NCBI RefSeq assembly: GCF_030315745.1
Contig: NZ_JASXSH010000002.1
Span: 62,001 to 126,000 of the forward strand
Source: Gordonia heveisoli
Lineage (GTDB): Bacteria > Actinomycetota > Actinomycetes > Mycobacteriales > Mycobacteriaceae
Reading direction: 5' to 3'
Length of the DNA stretch: 64,000 nt
Shown: positions 27,978 to 37,530 of the stretch, piece after piece
How the letters are laid out: every line of letters begins with the position of its first letter
Position numbering within the stretch: the stretch's first letter is position 1
Notes under the pieces: generated by a model
The model's database searches: none
Seen by the model: only the letters and a program-made list of their open reading frames with translations
Told to the model about the DNA's origin: nothing
Position numbers and translations under genes: made by a program

Positions 27978-28178
27978 TCAGATCCCGGTCCCGTCGTCAT
28001 CGGCGAATCGACGCCGGTCGACGACTGCCAAAACGCCGTCGACCAGCAGATTCAGCACGACCGCGACGAGGATTGAGACCGGCACGACGACGGCGAGGGT
28101 GACCAATAGCTGTGGCACGAAGGACAGGCCGGTGAGCCATTCCTCAACGCCGTCCCACCAGGCAAAGAAGCCGGTCAC
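27978..28178 (-). CDS. Small membrane protein (Rv2401A-like)
   Basis: This 66-residue protein has an amphipathic head (FFAWWDGVEEWLTG), one long hydrophobic helix (about 21-48) and a charged tail ending RRRFADDDGTGI. The GTG start has GAGG about nine bases upstream. Position between subI and the trehalase gene matches the small membrane protein Rv2401A of M. tuberculosis, which supports it as a true gene. No function is known. Confidence 0.65.
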   Translation of the reverse strand: MTGFFAWWDGVEEWLTGLSFVPQLLVTLAVVVPVSILVAVVLNLLVDGVLAVVDRRRFADDDGTGI

Positions 28179-28209
28179 CGTGTCACCTCATCCGTACTCG
28201 TCACGCCGG

Positions 28210-28238
28210 GGAGTTTATTTCAGTCTGATCCAAACTCC
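28210..28238. promoter_or_regulatory. Inverted repeat in the divergent region before the trehalase gene
   Basis: GGAGTTT (28210-28216) and AAACTCC (28232-28238) form a 7-bp inverted repeat in the 119-bp divergent gap between the small membrane protein gene and the trehalase gene. TAAACT on the minus strand inside the left arm could be a -10 box for the small gene. It may be an operator; the evidence is weak. Confidence 0.3.
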
Positions 28239-28297
28239 GCGGCCGGGCGCACAACCGTCGACTGGCGGCTTGCGATGCCGCTGACGATGATAGATCC

Positions 28298-30304
28298 ATG
28301 ACAGCGACCGATGACTCCACCGTAGCCGAGTTTCCCACCCCGTCCGTACCGGTGGGGGGTCGCACCGTCGACGACACCCAGGCACATCCGGCGGTACCGA
28401 TGACCCCCGCGGACAGCGCCTACCCGCCGATCGGCGACTATGCCTTTCTCTCCGACACCGAGACGAACTGCCTCATCGCCCGCAACGGATCGATCGAGTG
28501 GATGTGCGTCCCGCGACCGGACTCCCCCAGCGTCTTCGGGGCCGTCCTCGACCGGACTGCCGGCCACTTCCGACTGGCCCCGTACGGAGTGAATGTGCCG
28601 GTCGATCGCCGCTACCTGCCCGGCAGCCTGATGTTGGAGACCACCTGGCAGACCGAGACCGGCTGGATCGTGGTGCGCGACGCCCTCGTCATGGGGCCGT
28701 GGCACGACAACGATCGCCGGTCGACGACCCACCGCCGCACCCCCACCGACTGGGACGCCGAACACATCCTGCTGCGCACCATCCGATGTGTGTCGGGCAC
28801 CGTCGAGGTGTCCATGAGCTGTGAACCCGCCTTCGACTACAACCGGGCGCTGACCCGGTGGGAGTACTCCGGACCCGCCTACGGAGAGGCCGTCGCGGTG
28901 GCGTTCAACACCGACGCCACTACGCCGACCCTGAAGCTGACGACCGATTTGCGGTTGGGCCTGGAGGGACGCGAGGCGCGCGCCCGTACGCGACTCAAGG
29001 ACGGCGAATCGCGTTTCGTGGCATTGAGCTGGTCGTCGCAGCCGGCCCCGCAGACCTTCGACGAGGCGTCGAAGAAGATGTGGGCGACTTCCGAATGCTG
29101 GCGTCAATGGATCAACGTGGGCAAGTTCCCCGACCATCCGTGGCGTTCGCATCTGCAGCGTTCGGCGCTGACACTCAAGGGACTGACCTATTCGCCCACC
29201 GGTGCGCTGCTCGCCGCGGCCACCACCTCACTCCCGGAAACCCCGCAGGGCGAACGCAACTGGGACTACCGCTACGCGTGGGTCCGTGACTCGACCTTCG
29301 CGTTGTGGGGCCTCTACACGCTGGGCCTGGACCGGGAGGCCGACGACTTCTTCTCCTTCATCGCCGACGTCTCCGGCATCACCAACGGCGAACACCATCA
29401 ATTGCAGGTCATGTACGGCGTCGGCGGCGAACGAACCCTCGAGGAGCATGAGCTCGGACACCTCAACGGCTACGACGGGGCACGTCCGGTCCGGATCGGC
29501 AACGGTGCGTACAACCAGGCGCAGCACGACATCTGGGGCACCATGCTCGACTCGGTCTATCTCAACACCAAGTCGAGCGGATCGGTGCCGGAGACGCTGT
29601 GGCCGGTGTTGAAGGCGCAGGTCGAAGAGGCCATCAAACATTGGCGCGAACCCGACCGCGGCATCTGGGAGGTGCGCGGCGAACCGCAGCATTTCACCTC
29701 ATCCAAGGTCATGTGCTGGGTCGCCCTCGACCGCGGGTCGCGACTGGCCACCATGAACGGCGCCCGCGAGTACGCCGCCCAGTGGGCGGAGATCGCCGAC
29801 GAGATCCGGGCCGACATCCTCGAACACGGGGTCAACGAGCACGGGGTGTTCACCCAGCGATACGGTGCCGACGCGCTCGACGCGTCCCTCCTGCTCGTGC
29901 CGTTGCTACGGTTCCTCCCCTCCGACGACTACCGGGTGCGTGCAACGGTTCTCGCGATCGCCGACGACCTCACCGACAACGGCCTGGTGCTGCGCTACCG
30001 GGTCGAGGAAACCGACGACGGACTCACCGGTGAGGAAGGCACCTTCACCATCTGTTCGTTCTGGCTGGTGTCGGCGCTCGTGGAGATCGGGGAACTGGCA
30101 CGCGCGAAGGCCCTGTGCGAACGACTGCTCTCCTACTCGAGTCCGCTCAAGCTGTACGCCGAGGAGATCGACGCGAAAACCGGTCAGCAACTAGGCAATT
30201 TCCCGCAGGCCTTCACCCATCTCGCGCTCATCAACGCGGTGATGCACGTGATCCGGGCCGAGGAGGAAGCACACCAGCGAACCTTCCAGCCCGCCAACCA
30301 CTGA
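28298..30304 (+). CDS. treH: Glycoside hydrolase family 15 trehalase
   Basis: The 668-residue protein belongs to GH15, whose actinobacterial branch includes mycobacterial trehalase (Rv2402), cutting trehalose to two glucose. An N-terminal beta-sandwich begins YPPIGDYAFLSDTETNCLI. The (alpha/alpha)6 barrel contains GERNWDYRYAWVRDST, the substrate-binding block of the family, and GLVLRYRVEETDDGL carrying a likely catalytic Glu. An extra about 45 residues at the N-terminus are Thr/Pro-rich. No signal peptide, so cytoplasmic. A glucoamylase-type activity cannot be excluded from motifs alone. Confidence 0.85.
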   Translation: MTATDDSTVAEFPTPSVPVGGRTVDDTQAHPAVPMTPADSAYPPIGDYAFLSDTETNCLIARNGSIEWMCVPRPDSPSVFGAVLDRTAGHFRLAPYGVNVPVDRRYLPGSLMLETTWQTETGWIVVRDALVMGPWHDNDRRSTTHRRTPTDWDAEHILLRTIRCVSGTVEVSMSCEPAFDYNRALTRWEYSGPAYGEAVAVAFNTDATTPTLKLTTDLRLGLEGREARARTRLKDGESRFVALSWSSQPAPQTFDEASKKMWATSECWRQWINVGKFPDHPWRSHLQRSALTLKGLTYSPTGALLAAATTSLPETPQGERNWDYRYAWVRDSTFALWGLYTLGLDREADDFFSFIADVSGITNGEHHQLQVMYGVGGERTLEEHELGHLNGYDGARPVRIGNGAYNQAQHDIWGTMLDSVYLNTKSSGSVPETLWPVLKAQVEEAIKHWREPDRGIWEVRGEPQHFTSSKVMCWVALDRGSRLATMNGAREYAAQWAEIADEIRADILEHGVNEHGVFTQRYGADALDASLLLVPLLRFLPSDDYRVRATVLAIADDLTDNGLVLRYRVEETDDGLTGEEGTFTICSFWLVSALVEIGELARAKALCERLLSYSSPLKLYAEEIDAKTGQQLGNFPQAFTHLALINAVMHVIRAEEEAHQRTFQPANH

Positions 30305-30321
30305 CCGCCCGGGCGGGTCAG
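30301..30321. terminator. Convergent hairpin between treH and the CDF transporter gene
   Basis: CTGACC (30301-30306) pairs with GGTCAG (30316-30321) around a GC-rich centre (GCCC/GGGC). The arms contain both stop codons: the treH TGA (30302-30304) and the transporter TGA (30320-30318). The design is the same as at 15046-15067. Confidence 0.45.
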
Positions 30322-31229
30322 TCCAGCCGCCACGATTCGTAGGCCCGAGGATCGCCGATCGGCTCCAGATGCGTGCTGATCGCCAGATGGTCCAAGGCGT
30401 CGTGCAATTCGGACTCGACCCGCTCGGCCAGGTCGTGGGCCCGGTCCACCGACCAGTCCCCCGGCACCAGCATGTGCATCTGCAGAAATCGTTCATGGCC
30501 GGATTCGCGGGTGCGCACGTCGTGGAAGTCGACCCGGTCCTCGCGGCGGTGCCCGTCGAGGATCTCGTCGATGACGGCCCGATCCTCGTCGGGCAACGCC
30601 GAATCCATCAGGCCCGACGCGGAACGCCACACCAGGCGTCCGCCGACAACGAGGATGTTCACCGCGACCGCGATCGCGATCAGCGGGTCGAGCGGAAGCC
30701 ACCCGGTCAACGCGACCAGCAGCACGCCGATGACGACGCCGATCGTCGTCCACACGTCGGTCAGCAGATGTTTCCCGTCGGCCTCCAGCGTCAGCGAGCG
30801 ATGCCGTTTGCCTGCGCGCAACAGGATCACACCGACGATCGCGTTGAGGACGGTCGCGATCACCGAGATCGCCAAACCCAGTCCGACCGACTCCAATTCA
30901 CGCGGGTGCAACAGCCGGTCGACCGCGGAGACGATGATGAGGGCCGCGGCCGCGACGATCATCGCGCCCTCGAAGACCGCCGAGAAGTACTCGGCTTTCG
31001 TATGCCCGAAGTTGTGGTCGGAATCCGCCGGCCGCGCCGCGATGCGCAGGGCGATCAATGCGCCGACCGCCGCCACGACATTCACCAGCGATTCGGCCGC
31101 ATCCGACAGCAGACCGACCGAGCCGGTGATCCGCCACGCCACCAGCTTCAGCGAGATGACGACCAGCGACGTGACGATGCTCAGCACCGCGAAGCGCGAC
31201 AGGTCGCCTCGCGTGGCCGCCGTGCTCAC
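30318..31229 (-). CDS. Cation diffusion facilitator transporter
   Basis: This 303-residue CDF protein has six membrane helices in the first 200 residues and a cytoplasmic ferredoxin-like domain after that. The helix 5 metal site is HLLTD (HxxxD). The helix 2 site reads SDAAESLVN, with Glu and Asn where zinc transporters have His/Asp, so the metal may not be zinc. HNFGHTKAEY is the family's conserved loop. The tail domain has several His residues. GTG start overlaps the M3 peptidase stop (GTGA). Likely exports a divalent metal. Confidence 0.86.
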   Translation of the reverse strand: MSTAATRGDLSRFAVLSIVTSLVVISLKLVAWRITGSVGLLSDAAESLVNVVAAVGALIALRIAARPADSDHNFGHTKAEYFSAVFEGAMIVAAAALIIVSAVDRLLHPRELESVGLGLAISVIATVLNAIVGVILLRAGKRHRSLTLEADGKHLLTDVWTTIGVVIGVLLVALTGWLPLDPLIAIAVAVNILVVGGRLVWRSASGLMDSALPDEDRAVIDEILDGHRREDRVDFHDVRTRESGHERFLQMHMLVPGDWSVDRAHDLAERVESELHDALDHLAISTHLEPIGDPRAYESWRLD

Positions 31230-33271
31230 GACGACGTGACCGCCAGTCCGCGACGACGTAACAGTGGATCGATCTGCGCCGGGCGGCCGATCAGTTCGGC
31301 ATGCGCGGCAATCGGCTCGACGCTGTCCCCGCGGGATAGCGTCGAGTCGGCGAAGCGTCGGCCGTTGTCCCGCAACAGCCCACCTTCGGCGAGGAACCAC
31401 TGCTCGGTCTCGGCGTCGAGCACCTCCGACCAGATGTAGCTGTAGTAACCGGCCGAGTATCCGCCGCCGAAGATGTGGTTGAAGTACGCCGTGCGATAAC
31501 GCGGCGGGATGAGTTCGGAACCGATCCCGGCCGAGCGCAGAGCCTGCGCTTCGAAGTCCGCCACATCGGTGACGGCCGCAGCCTGCTCTTCGGTGAGCCG
31601 GTGCCAGGCCAGATCCAGGGTGGCGGCCGCCAGGTACTCGATGGTTCCGTGCGCCGATTCCGCGCCGGCGGCCGCGCGCGCGGCGTCGGCGAGTTCGGCC
31701 GGAATGGGTTCGCCGGTCTGGTGATGTCGGGCGTAGTTGCCGAGCACGTCGGGGTGCAACGCCCACATCTCGTTCACCTGCGAGGGGAACTCCACGAAGT
31801 CACGGGGCACCGAAGTACCCGACTGCGAGGGGTAGTCGACCGTCGACAGCAGCCCGTGCAGCGCATGACCGAACTCGTGGAACAGTGTGGTCAGCTGGTC
31901 GGTGGAGAGCAGGCAGGGTTCGCCTGCACCGGGTTTCGTCAGGTTGAGCACGTTGACGATGACCGGGCGGGTGCGCAATGCGGCCGACTGACCCACGATG
32001 TTGTTCATCCACGCGCCACCGCGTTTGGACGGTCGCGCGTAGAAGTCGCCCAGGAACAGGCCGATCCCCACGCCGTGCTCGTCGAAGACCTCCCACACGC
32101 GAACGTCGGGGTGATAGGCGCGCAGGTCGGGCCGCTCGGTGAAGCGCAGACCGTAGAGCCGGTTCGCCGCGTAGAACACGCCACGCGTCAGGACGGTGTC
32201 GAGTTCGCAGTAGCCGGCGAACCCGTCGAGGTCGATCCCGGCCCGAGCCCGCTGATCCCGGCCCAGCCAGTACGTCAGGTCGGCGGCGCCGATTGGTCCG
32301 CCCGCCAGTTCGGTGAGCCTGGTCAGTTCCCGCCCGCCTGCGGACATCGCCGCGGTGTTCAGTTCGGCGAGGAAGTCGTCGACCGCGCCAGGACTCGGGG
32401 CGGTCTGTTCGGCGATGATGTAGTCGGCATGATCGTGGTAGCCCAGCAGGCGGGCCCGGCGCGCCCGCAGCGTCACGATCTCCAGAATGATTGCGGTGGT
32501 GTCGAAGTCGTTTCCGCGTGCGCACCGCGCCATCGATGCGTCGAAGACCCGCGCGCGGGTGTGCGGGTCGGCCAGTTCGGTGAGTACCGACTGACTCGTT
32601 GGGAGCTCGAGGGTGAGCAGGTAGCCGTCGGCGTGGCCGGCATCGGCGGCCGCACGACGCGCCGCGGCGATCGCCGCGGCCGACAGCCCGTCGAGCTGCG
32701 CGGCATCGTCGACGAGGACCGCCGAATCGTTGGCCTCATCGAGGACGTACTGCGAGAAGGTGGTGGTCAGATAGGCCAGCCGCGCCGAGATCTCGCGCAT
32801 CTGGGCCTGCTCGTCGGCTCCGAGGCCGGCCCCCGCCCGCACTGCGTCGCGGTAGTGCCGATCGAGCAGTCTGCGCTGCGGCTCGGTCAGGCCGAGTTCG
32901 TCGGCGGTGCCGTGTAGTTCGGAGATGCGGGCGAACAGGGCGGGATTCATCGCGATCGTGTTGGCGTGATCGGCGGTCATCGTGGACAACTGCTGCGAGA
33001 TCTCGTTGCGCGCCGGATTCGCGTCCGGCCCGACGAGGTTGTAGAAGACGCCGGCCGCACGGTCGAGGTCTCGCCCCGAGAATTCCAATGCCTCAATGGT
33101 GTTGGCAAAGGTCGGCGGTTGCGCCGACCGCGCGATCGCCTCGACTTCGGCGAGCTGGGTCGCCATCGCCGCGGTGAAGGCCGGGAGGAAATCCTCGTCG
33201 GCGATCGACGCGAAATCCGGTAGGCCGTACGGCAGGTCGCTGTGGGCCAGCACCGGATTCGGCGACATCAT
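31226..33271 (-). CDS. M3 family zinc metallopeptidase (oligopeptidase/Dcp-like)
   Basis: This 681-residue peptidase of the thimet oligopeptidase/peptidyl-dipeptidase group has the zinc motif FHEFGHALH (HExxH) at about residue 470. The downstream Glu helix and the C-terminal block [21 protein letters not shown] follow, quoted only by its core [11 protein letters not shown]. No signal peptide, so it probably degrades short peptides in the cytoplasm. Its ATG overlaps the lepA stop by four bases (ATGA), which suggests translation together with lepA. Confidence 0.9.
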   Translation of the reverse strand: MMSPNPVLAHSDLPYGLPDFASIADEDFLPAFTAAMATQLAEVEAIARSAQPPTFANTIEALEFSGRDLDRAAGVFYNLVGPDANPARNEISQQLSTMTADHANTIAMNPALFARISELHGTADELGLTEPQRRLLDRHYRDAVRAGAGLGADEQAQMREISARLAYLTTTFSQYVLDEANDSAVLVDDAAQLDGLSAAAIAAARRAAADAGHADGYLLTLELPTSQSVLTELADPHTRARVFDASMARCARGNDFDTTAIILEIVTLRARRARLLGYHDHADYIIAEQTAPSPGAVDDFLAELNTAAMSAGGRELTRLTELAGGPIGAADLTYWLGRDQRARAGIDLDGFAGYCELDTVLTRGVFYAANRLYGLRFTERPDLRAYHPDVRVWEVFDEHGVGIGLFLGDFYARPSKRGGAWMNNIVGQSAALRTRPVIVNVLNLTKPGAGEPCLLSTDQLTTLFHEFGHALHGLLSTVDYPSQSGTSVPRDFVEFPSQVNEMWALHPDVLGNYARHHQTGEPIPAELADAARAAAGAESAHGTIEYLAAATLDLAWHRLTEEQAAAVTDVADFEAQALRSAGIGSELIPPRYRTAYFNHIFGGGYSAGYYSYIWSEVLDAETEQWFLAEGGLLRDNGRRFADSTLSRGDSVEPIAAHAELIGRPAQIDPLLRRRGLAVTSS

Positions 33272-35115
33272 TTCCCCTTCGGTTTGTCGCCGGCGGCGTC
33301 GGTGGACAGCGCGGCGACGAACGCCTCCTGCGGCACGTCGACGCGGCCGATCGTCTTCATCCGCTTCTTGCCTTCCTTCTGCTTCTCCAGCAGCTTGCGC
33401 TTACGGCTGATGTCGCCGCCGTAACATTTCGCGAGCACATCCTTGCGGATGGCGCGAATATTCTCGCGCGCAATGATCTTCGACCCGATGGCCGCCTGCA
33501 CCGGAACCTCGAACTGCTGGCGCGGGATGAGTTCCTTGAGCTTGGTGGCCATCTTGTTGCCATAGGCGAATGCCGCTTCCCGGTGCACGATCGCGCTGAA
33601 CGCGTCGACCGCCTCACCCTGCAGCAGGATGTCGACCTTGACCAGGTCGGCCTCCTGTTCGCCCGCCTCCTCGTAATCGAGACTGGCGTAACCACGGGTC
33701 CGTGATTTCAGCGAGTCGAAGAAGTCGAAGATGATCTCGGCCAGCGGCAGGGTGTAGCGCAGTTCGACGCGGGTCTCCGACAGATAGTCCATGCCGCCCA
33801 ATTCACCGCGCCGGGACTGGCACAGCTCCATGATCGCGCCGATGAACTCCGACGGCGCGATCACCGTCGTCTTGACCACGGGTTCGTAGATGTGGCGGGC
33901 CTTACCCTCGGGCCAGTCCGACGGATTGGTGACGATGTGTTCGCTGCCGTCCTCCATCACCACGCGGTAGACCACGTTGGGTGCGGTGGAGATCAGACTC
34001 AGGTCGAATTCCCGTTCGAGCCGCTCGCGGGTGATCTCCATGTGCAGCAGACCGAGGAAGCCGCACCGGAAACCGAATCCCAGCGCCACCGAGGTCTCCG
34101 GCTCGTAGGTGAGCGCGGCATCGTTGAGCTGCAGCTTGTCCAATGCCTCACGCAGCACCGGATAGTCCGAGCCGTCGAGTGGGTACAGGCCCGAGTAGAC
34201 CATCGGACGCGGTTCGCGATAGCCGGTCAGCGCCTCGGTCGCACCGTTGCGGGCCGAGGTCACGGTATCGCCGACCTTGGACTGTCGCACGTCTTTCACA
34301 CCGGTGATGAGGTAGCCGACCTCCCCGACGCCAAGCCCCTTGGTGGGCTTGGGTTCTGGGGACACGATGCCGACCTCGAGGAGTTCGTGGGTGGCACCGG
34401 TGGACATCATCGCGATCTTCTCGCGCGGCACGATCCTGCCGTCGACGACTCGGACGTAGGTGACCACGCCGCGGTAGGTGTCGTAGACCGAGTCGAAGAT
34501 CATCGCGCGGGCGGGTGCATCGGGATCGCCTTGCGGGGCGGGCACCTGCCGGATGACCTCGTCGAGCAGGTCCTTCACCCCGATGCCGGTCTTGCCGGAA
34601 ACTCGCAGCACGTCCTCGGGTTCACAGCCGACGATGTGAGCGAGTTCGGCGGCATACCGGTCCGGGTCGGCGGCGGGCAGGTCGATCTTGTTGAGCACCG
34701 GGATGATCGTGAGGTCGTTTTCCATGGCCAGGTAGAGATTGGCCAGGGTCTGCGCCTCGATCCCCTGCGCGGCGTCGACGAGCAGCACCGCACCCTCACA
34801 GGCCTCCAGTGCGCGTGACACCTCGTAGGTGAAGTCGACGTGACCGGGGGTGTCGATGAGGTGGATGACGTAATCCTCGCCATCCACCTGCCAGGGCAGC
34901 CGCACATTCTGCGCCTTGATGGTGATGCCGCGCTCGCGCTCGATATCCATCCGGTCGAGGTACTGGGCGCGCATCTGCCGTTCCTCGACGACGCCGGTGA
35001 GCTGCAGCATCCGATCTGCCAGGGTCGATTTGCCGTGGTCGATGTGCGCGATGATGCAGAAGTTCCGGATCCGGGCCGGATCCGTGAACGTCGTCTCGGC
35101 GAAGTTGCTGGTCAA
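33268..35115 (-). CDS. lepA: Elongation factor 4 (LepA)
   Basis: EF4 is a ribosomal GTPase that acts on stalled or back-translocating ribosomes. The 615-residue protein has P-loop [10 protein letters not shown]3 DTPGH and G4 NKIDLP. EF-G-like domains III and V follow, then the LepA C-terminal domain with [19 protein letters not shown] and [15 protein letters not shown]. The start is a TTG at 35115-35113, with an AGGG shortly upstream and no better in-frame ATG; the first residues [18 protein letters not shown] match the family. Confidence 0.95.
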   Translation of the reverse strand: MTSNFAETTFTDPARIRNFCIIAHIDHGKSTLADRMLQLTGVVEERQMRAQYLDRMDIERERGITIKAQNVRLPWQVDGEDYVIHLIDTPGHVDFTYEVSRALEACEGAVLLVDAAQGIEAQTLANLYLAMENDLTIIPVLNKIDLPAADPDRYAAELAHIVGCEPEDVLRVSGKTGIGVKDLLDEVIRQVPAPQGDPDAPARAMIFDSVYDTYRGVVTYVRVVDGRIVPREKIAMMSTGATHELLEVGIVSPEPKPTKGLGVGEVGYLITGVKDVRQSKVGDTVTSARNGATEALTGYREPRPMVYSGLYPLDGSDYPVLREALDKLQLNDAALTYEPETSVALGFGFRCGFLGLLHMEITRERLEREFDLSLISTAPNVVYRVVMEDGSEHIVTNPSDWPEGKARHIYEPVVKTTVIAPSEFIGAIMELCQSRRGELGGMDYLSETRVELRYTLPLAEIIFDFFDSLKSRTRGYASLDYEEAGEQEADLVKVDILLQGEAVDAFSAIVHREAAFAYGNKMATKLKELIPRQQFEVPVQAAIGSKIIARENIRAIRKDVLAKCYGGDISRKRKLLEKQKEGKKRMKTIGRVDVPQEAFVAALSTDAAGDKPKGK

Positions 35116-35441
35116 ACCCTAATCCCTCGTCTCACTCACACGCTGCCATCGTCCCGGGCCGGCTGTTGGTCCCGCATCGGGACCGAGTTCACGCGTCCCG
35201 TGCCCTCTCATCATCCCTGGCCACAGGTGGGCGTACACATCGAGGGTCACCGCGGGTCACCTGTGACCAAGGTACTGGGCCACATCGGGGCCGGCGCTCT
35301 CGCGGAGGCGAGTGTCGAGGCGTCGCGTTCGGCCGGCGCAGCGGCCGCAGACCCGCGGACAGATACGTGCACAGCAGGGTGCGTCAGGAGTCGGCGACCG
35401 CCGGCTCACGTTGTCAGGGATCGTCGCGGCGACGAACCGAT
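35116..35441. other. 326-bp intergenic region upstream of lepA
   Basis: No convincing gene. The reading frames crossing it lack family content and start inside neighbours. GGTCCCG and CGGGACC (35168-35184) form a perfect 7-bp stem with a 3-base loop about 55 bases upstream of the lepA start. It may be a terminator for the MerR gene or part of the lepA leader. The remainder is GC-rich and without a clear promoter. Confidence 0.5.
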
Positions 35442-36311
35442 TCAGACCGCGCCGGGGACGGTGAGATCCTCATTCGCTGCGGACGCCAACGGCATGATCA
35501 CCTCGGTGATCGGATCGCCCGGTTGGTCCGGTGCCGTCAGATAGATGTTGCGGTTGCGTTCGGATACCGGCCCCGACCGGCCACCGGGAGCCAGGGCCAG
35601 CCCGTGTTCCCGCGCGAATTCGGCGATACGCGCATGCGCCTCGCTGATGAGTGAATATGGTCCGACGAGGCGTGCGACGACCGCCTCGTGTGCGGCGATC
35701 TCGACGATCTCCAGCGGGGCGGCCACGCCGGCACCCGGCGCGACCGGCACGAACACCGATTCGTCGACGTCGGCTTCCCGAAACTCACCGTCGTGCTCGA
35801 TCACGCCGCCGGGCCCGATCGGGATGACGCCCTGCCGCTGGAGTTCGGGCATGAACCGCGCCCACAATTCCCCTTCGTCCTCGTACCGCGCAACGGTGCC
35901 CCGCAGCGCAACCAGGGTGCGGGCCGGTTGAGCCACGCGCGAAACGGTGATGGCGTCCATGAGTGTTCCTTCCGTAGTGATCAGTTGTTCGATGAGATAG
36001 ACGCGGCCCTGGGCCTCGACCGCCTGCTGCGTGAGGATGTCCCGCTGCAACTCGAGCGCCTGCCGGTAGGCGTCGCGGTCACGGGCGGAGAGCACCGCGG
36101 CGATCCCGGACACCGTGAACCCCACATCGCGAAGCCTGCGGATGCGCTGCGCCAAGTCCAGTTGGGCGAGTCGATAGCGGCGGTAGCCGGTGACCGGATC
36201 GACGATGGCCGGTGTGAGGAGCCCACGCTCGTCGTAGTGCCGCAACATCCGAACGCTGATGCGGCACTGGGAGGAGAACTCGCCGATGGTGAGCAACGGG
36301 GTGTCGGTCAT
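35442..36311 (-). CDS. MerR-family regulator with GyrI-like effector domain
   Basis: The 289-residue protein has an N-terminal MerR winged helix (about 6-75: LLTIGEFSSQCRISVRMLRHYDERG, DNA-reading part; core RMLRHYDERGLL). A coiled-coil dimer helix (about 80-120) follows, then a GyrI-like/BmrR-type small-molecule domain (about 130-275). There is no cysteine pattern of metal-sensing MerR proteins, so the ligand is probably a drug or other organic cation. It is divergent from the hydrolase gene and its own promoter fits autoregulation. ATG 36311 is the start; seven residues of in-frame extension lie beyond the -10 box. Confidence 0.87.
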   Translation of the reverse strand: MTDTPLLTIGEFSSQCRISVRMLRHYDERGLLTPAIVDPVTGYRRYRLAQLDLAQRIRRLRDVGFTVSGIAAVLSARDRDAYRQALELQRDILTQQAVEAQGRVYLIEQLITTEGTLMDAITVSRVAQPARTLVALRGTVARYEDEGELWARFMPELQRQGVIPIGPGGVIEHDGEFREADVDESVFVPVAPGAGVAAPLEIVEIAAHEAVVARLVGPYSLISEAHARIAEFAREHGLALAPGGRSGPVSERNRNIYLTAPDQPGDPITEVIMPLASAANEDLTVPGAV

Positions 36312-36317
36312 GGCACA

Positions 36318-36348
36318 AGCCTGCCGCCTCACATCGTGTGAGGGTCAA
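36318..36348 (-). promoter_or_regulatory. MerR-type promoter with 19-bp spacer and dyad operator
   Basis: On the minus strand, TTGACC (36348-36343) and CAGGCT (36323-36318) are separated by exactly 19 bases, the lengthened spacing typical of MerR-activated promoters. The spacer holds the dyad CCTCACACGATGTGAGG (36343-36327). The expected transcription start falls on or next to the A of the ATG at 36311, implying a leaderless mRNA. Confidence 0.7.
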
Positions 36349-36405
36349 ATCCCGGTTCTGTACCGGCGTGCCGTCCCGCCCCCCGGTCCGGATACCGTGT
36401 CCGGT

Positions 36406-37050
36406 ATGGCCGTGGAGACCATCGAACGCGACGGGGTCGTCGCCGACGTGCACACACCGACCGGACCGCCGCGCGGGGTCGCCGTGCTCGCTCACGGCGC
36501 GGGCGGAAACCGGCACACCGCGATCATGCGGGCGCTCGCCGAGGAACTCACCGGACGCGGGCTCCTCGTCGCGCGTATCGACCTGCCCTACCGGCAGCGC
36601 CGCCCGAAAGGACCGCCCAGCCCCTCCACCGCGGCCGCCGACCGCGACGGTATCCGGACGGCGTGCTCACTGTTCCGCGGCGACGGTCCGCTCATCGTCG
36701 GCGGACACTCCTACGGGGGCCGACAGGCCTCGATGCTGGTCGCCGAGGAACCGGGGTTGGCCGACGGACTGTTGCTGACCTCCTATCCGCTGCATCCTCC
36801 CGGCAAACCGGATCGTCTGCGGACCGACCACCTCCCCCAGATCCGCATCCCGACCGTCGTCGTGCACGGCACCTCCGATCCATTCGCCACCTCCGACGAA
36901 CTCACCGCCGCAATCGAACTCATCGACGCCCCGACTCGGCTGGTGGAACTCGAGAAGACCGGTCACGACCTCCGCCCCGACCGCCGCCCCACCGCGGCAC
37001 TGACCGCCGACGCCGTCGAAGAGCTACTCCTGAAAGAGGATTCACGTTGA
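36406..37050 (+). CDS. Alpha/beta hydrolase, KANL3/Tex30-like
   Basis: This 214-residue hydrolase has VLAHGAGGNRHTAIM at the oxyanion region, the nucleophile elbow GGHSYGGRQ, an acid loop HGTSDPF and the catalytic His in EKTGHDL. The layout and length fit the dienelactone-hydrolase-like KANL3/Tex30 group. TACCGT (36393-36398) lies seven bases before the ATG, so a leaderless transcript is possible. It is divergent from the MerR gene and could be its target. Its TGA overlaps the TTG of the PemK-like gene. Substrate unknown. Confidence 0.78.
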   Translation: MAVETIERDGVVADVHTPTGPPRGVAVLAHGAGGNRHTAIMRALAEELTGRGLLVARIDLPYRQRRPKGPPSPSTAAADRDGIRTACSLFRGDGPLIVGGHSYGGRQASMLVAEEPGLADGLLLTSYPLHPPGKPDRLRTDHLPQIRIPTVVVHGTSDPFATSDELTAAIELIDAPTRLVELEKTGHDLRPDRRPTAALTADAVEELLLKEDSR

Positions 37051-37466
37051 GAAGGCCACCGCCCGGGCGCCCCACCAACGACCTGGCCCGCCACATCGAG
37101 TACTCCCCCGACCTGGACGGGAACGCCGATCCCGGCGAGATCGTCTGGACGTGGGTCGAGTTCGAGGACGACCCGACCCAGGGCAAGGACCGGCCGGTAC
37201 TCGTCGTTGGCCGCGACCGTGCCGCCGACGACCCAGATACGGTGCTGGGACTCATGTTGTCCAGTAAGGACTATCACCGCGACGATCCGGACTGGGTACC
37301 GATCGGCGCCGGCGCGTGGGACGCCGAGCACCGCGAAAGTTTCGTCCGACTGGACCGAATACTGGAACTCAACGACGACGGCATCCGCCGGGAGGGCGCA
37401 GTCATGGGCCGCGCACAGTTCGATTCCGTTGCCGCACAGCTGCGCACCCGTTTCGGCTGGAAGTGA
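37047..37466 (+). CDS. PemK/MazF-like protein (Rv2405-like)
   Basis: This 139-residue protein starts at TTG 37047 (TTGA overlap), with GAGGA six bases upstream inside the preceding gene. The block GEIVWTWVEFEDDPTQGKDRP followed by VLVVGRD is the PemK/MazF opening strand pair; its core GEIVW and KDRPVLVVG is diagnostic. RESFVRLDRILEL is the later conserved strand and helix. No antitoxin-like gene lies next to it. It may be a solitary housekeeping relative rather than a toxin. M. tuberculosis Rv2405 holds the same place relative to lepA. Confidence 0.75.
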   Translation: MRRPPPGRPTNDLARHIEYSPDLDGNADPGEIVWTWVEFEDDPTQGKDRPVLVVGRDRAADDPDTVLGLMLSSKDYHRDDPDWVPIGAGAWDAEHRESFVRLDRILELNDDGIRREGAVMGRAQFDSVAAQLRTRFGWK

Positions 37467-37482
37467 TCGACGCCCAGACATG

Positions 37483-37516
37483 AACGCGGGCACGACCCGG
37501 AGGTCGCGCCCGCGTT
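37483..37516. terminator. Strong convergent hairpin
   Basis: AACGCGGGCACGACC (37483-37497) pairs with GGTCGCGCCCGCGTT (37502-37516) around loop CGGA: a 15-bp stem with one mismatch, ending in TTT. It lies between the PemK-like gene (+) and the propeller gene (-) and can serve both. Confidence 0.75.
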
Positions 37517-37530
37517 TGAGTGGTTGCCGG

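Noticed and set aside
31475..32917. 480-codon plus-strand frame opposite the M3 peptidase
   Set aside because: No recognisable motif; the minus-strand peptidase has a clear HEFGH zinc site.
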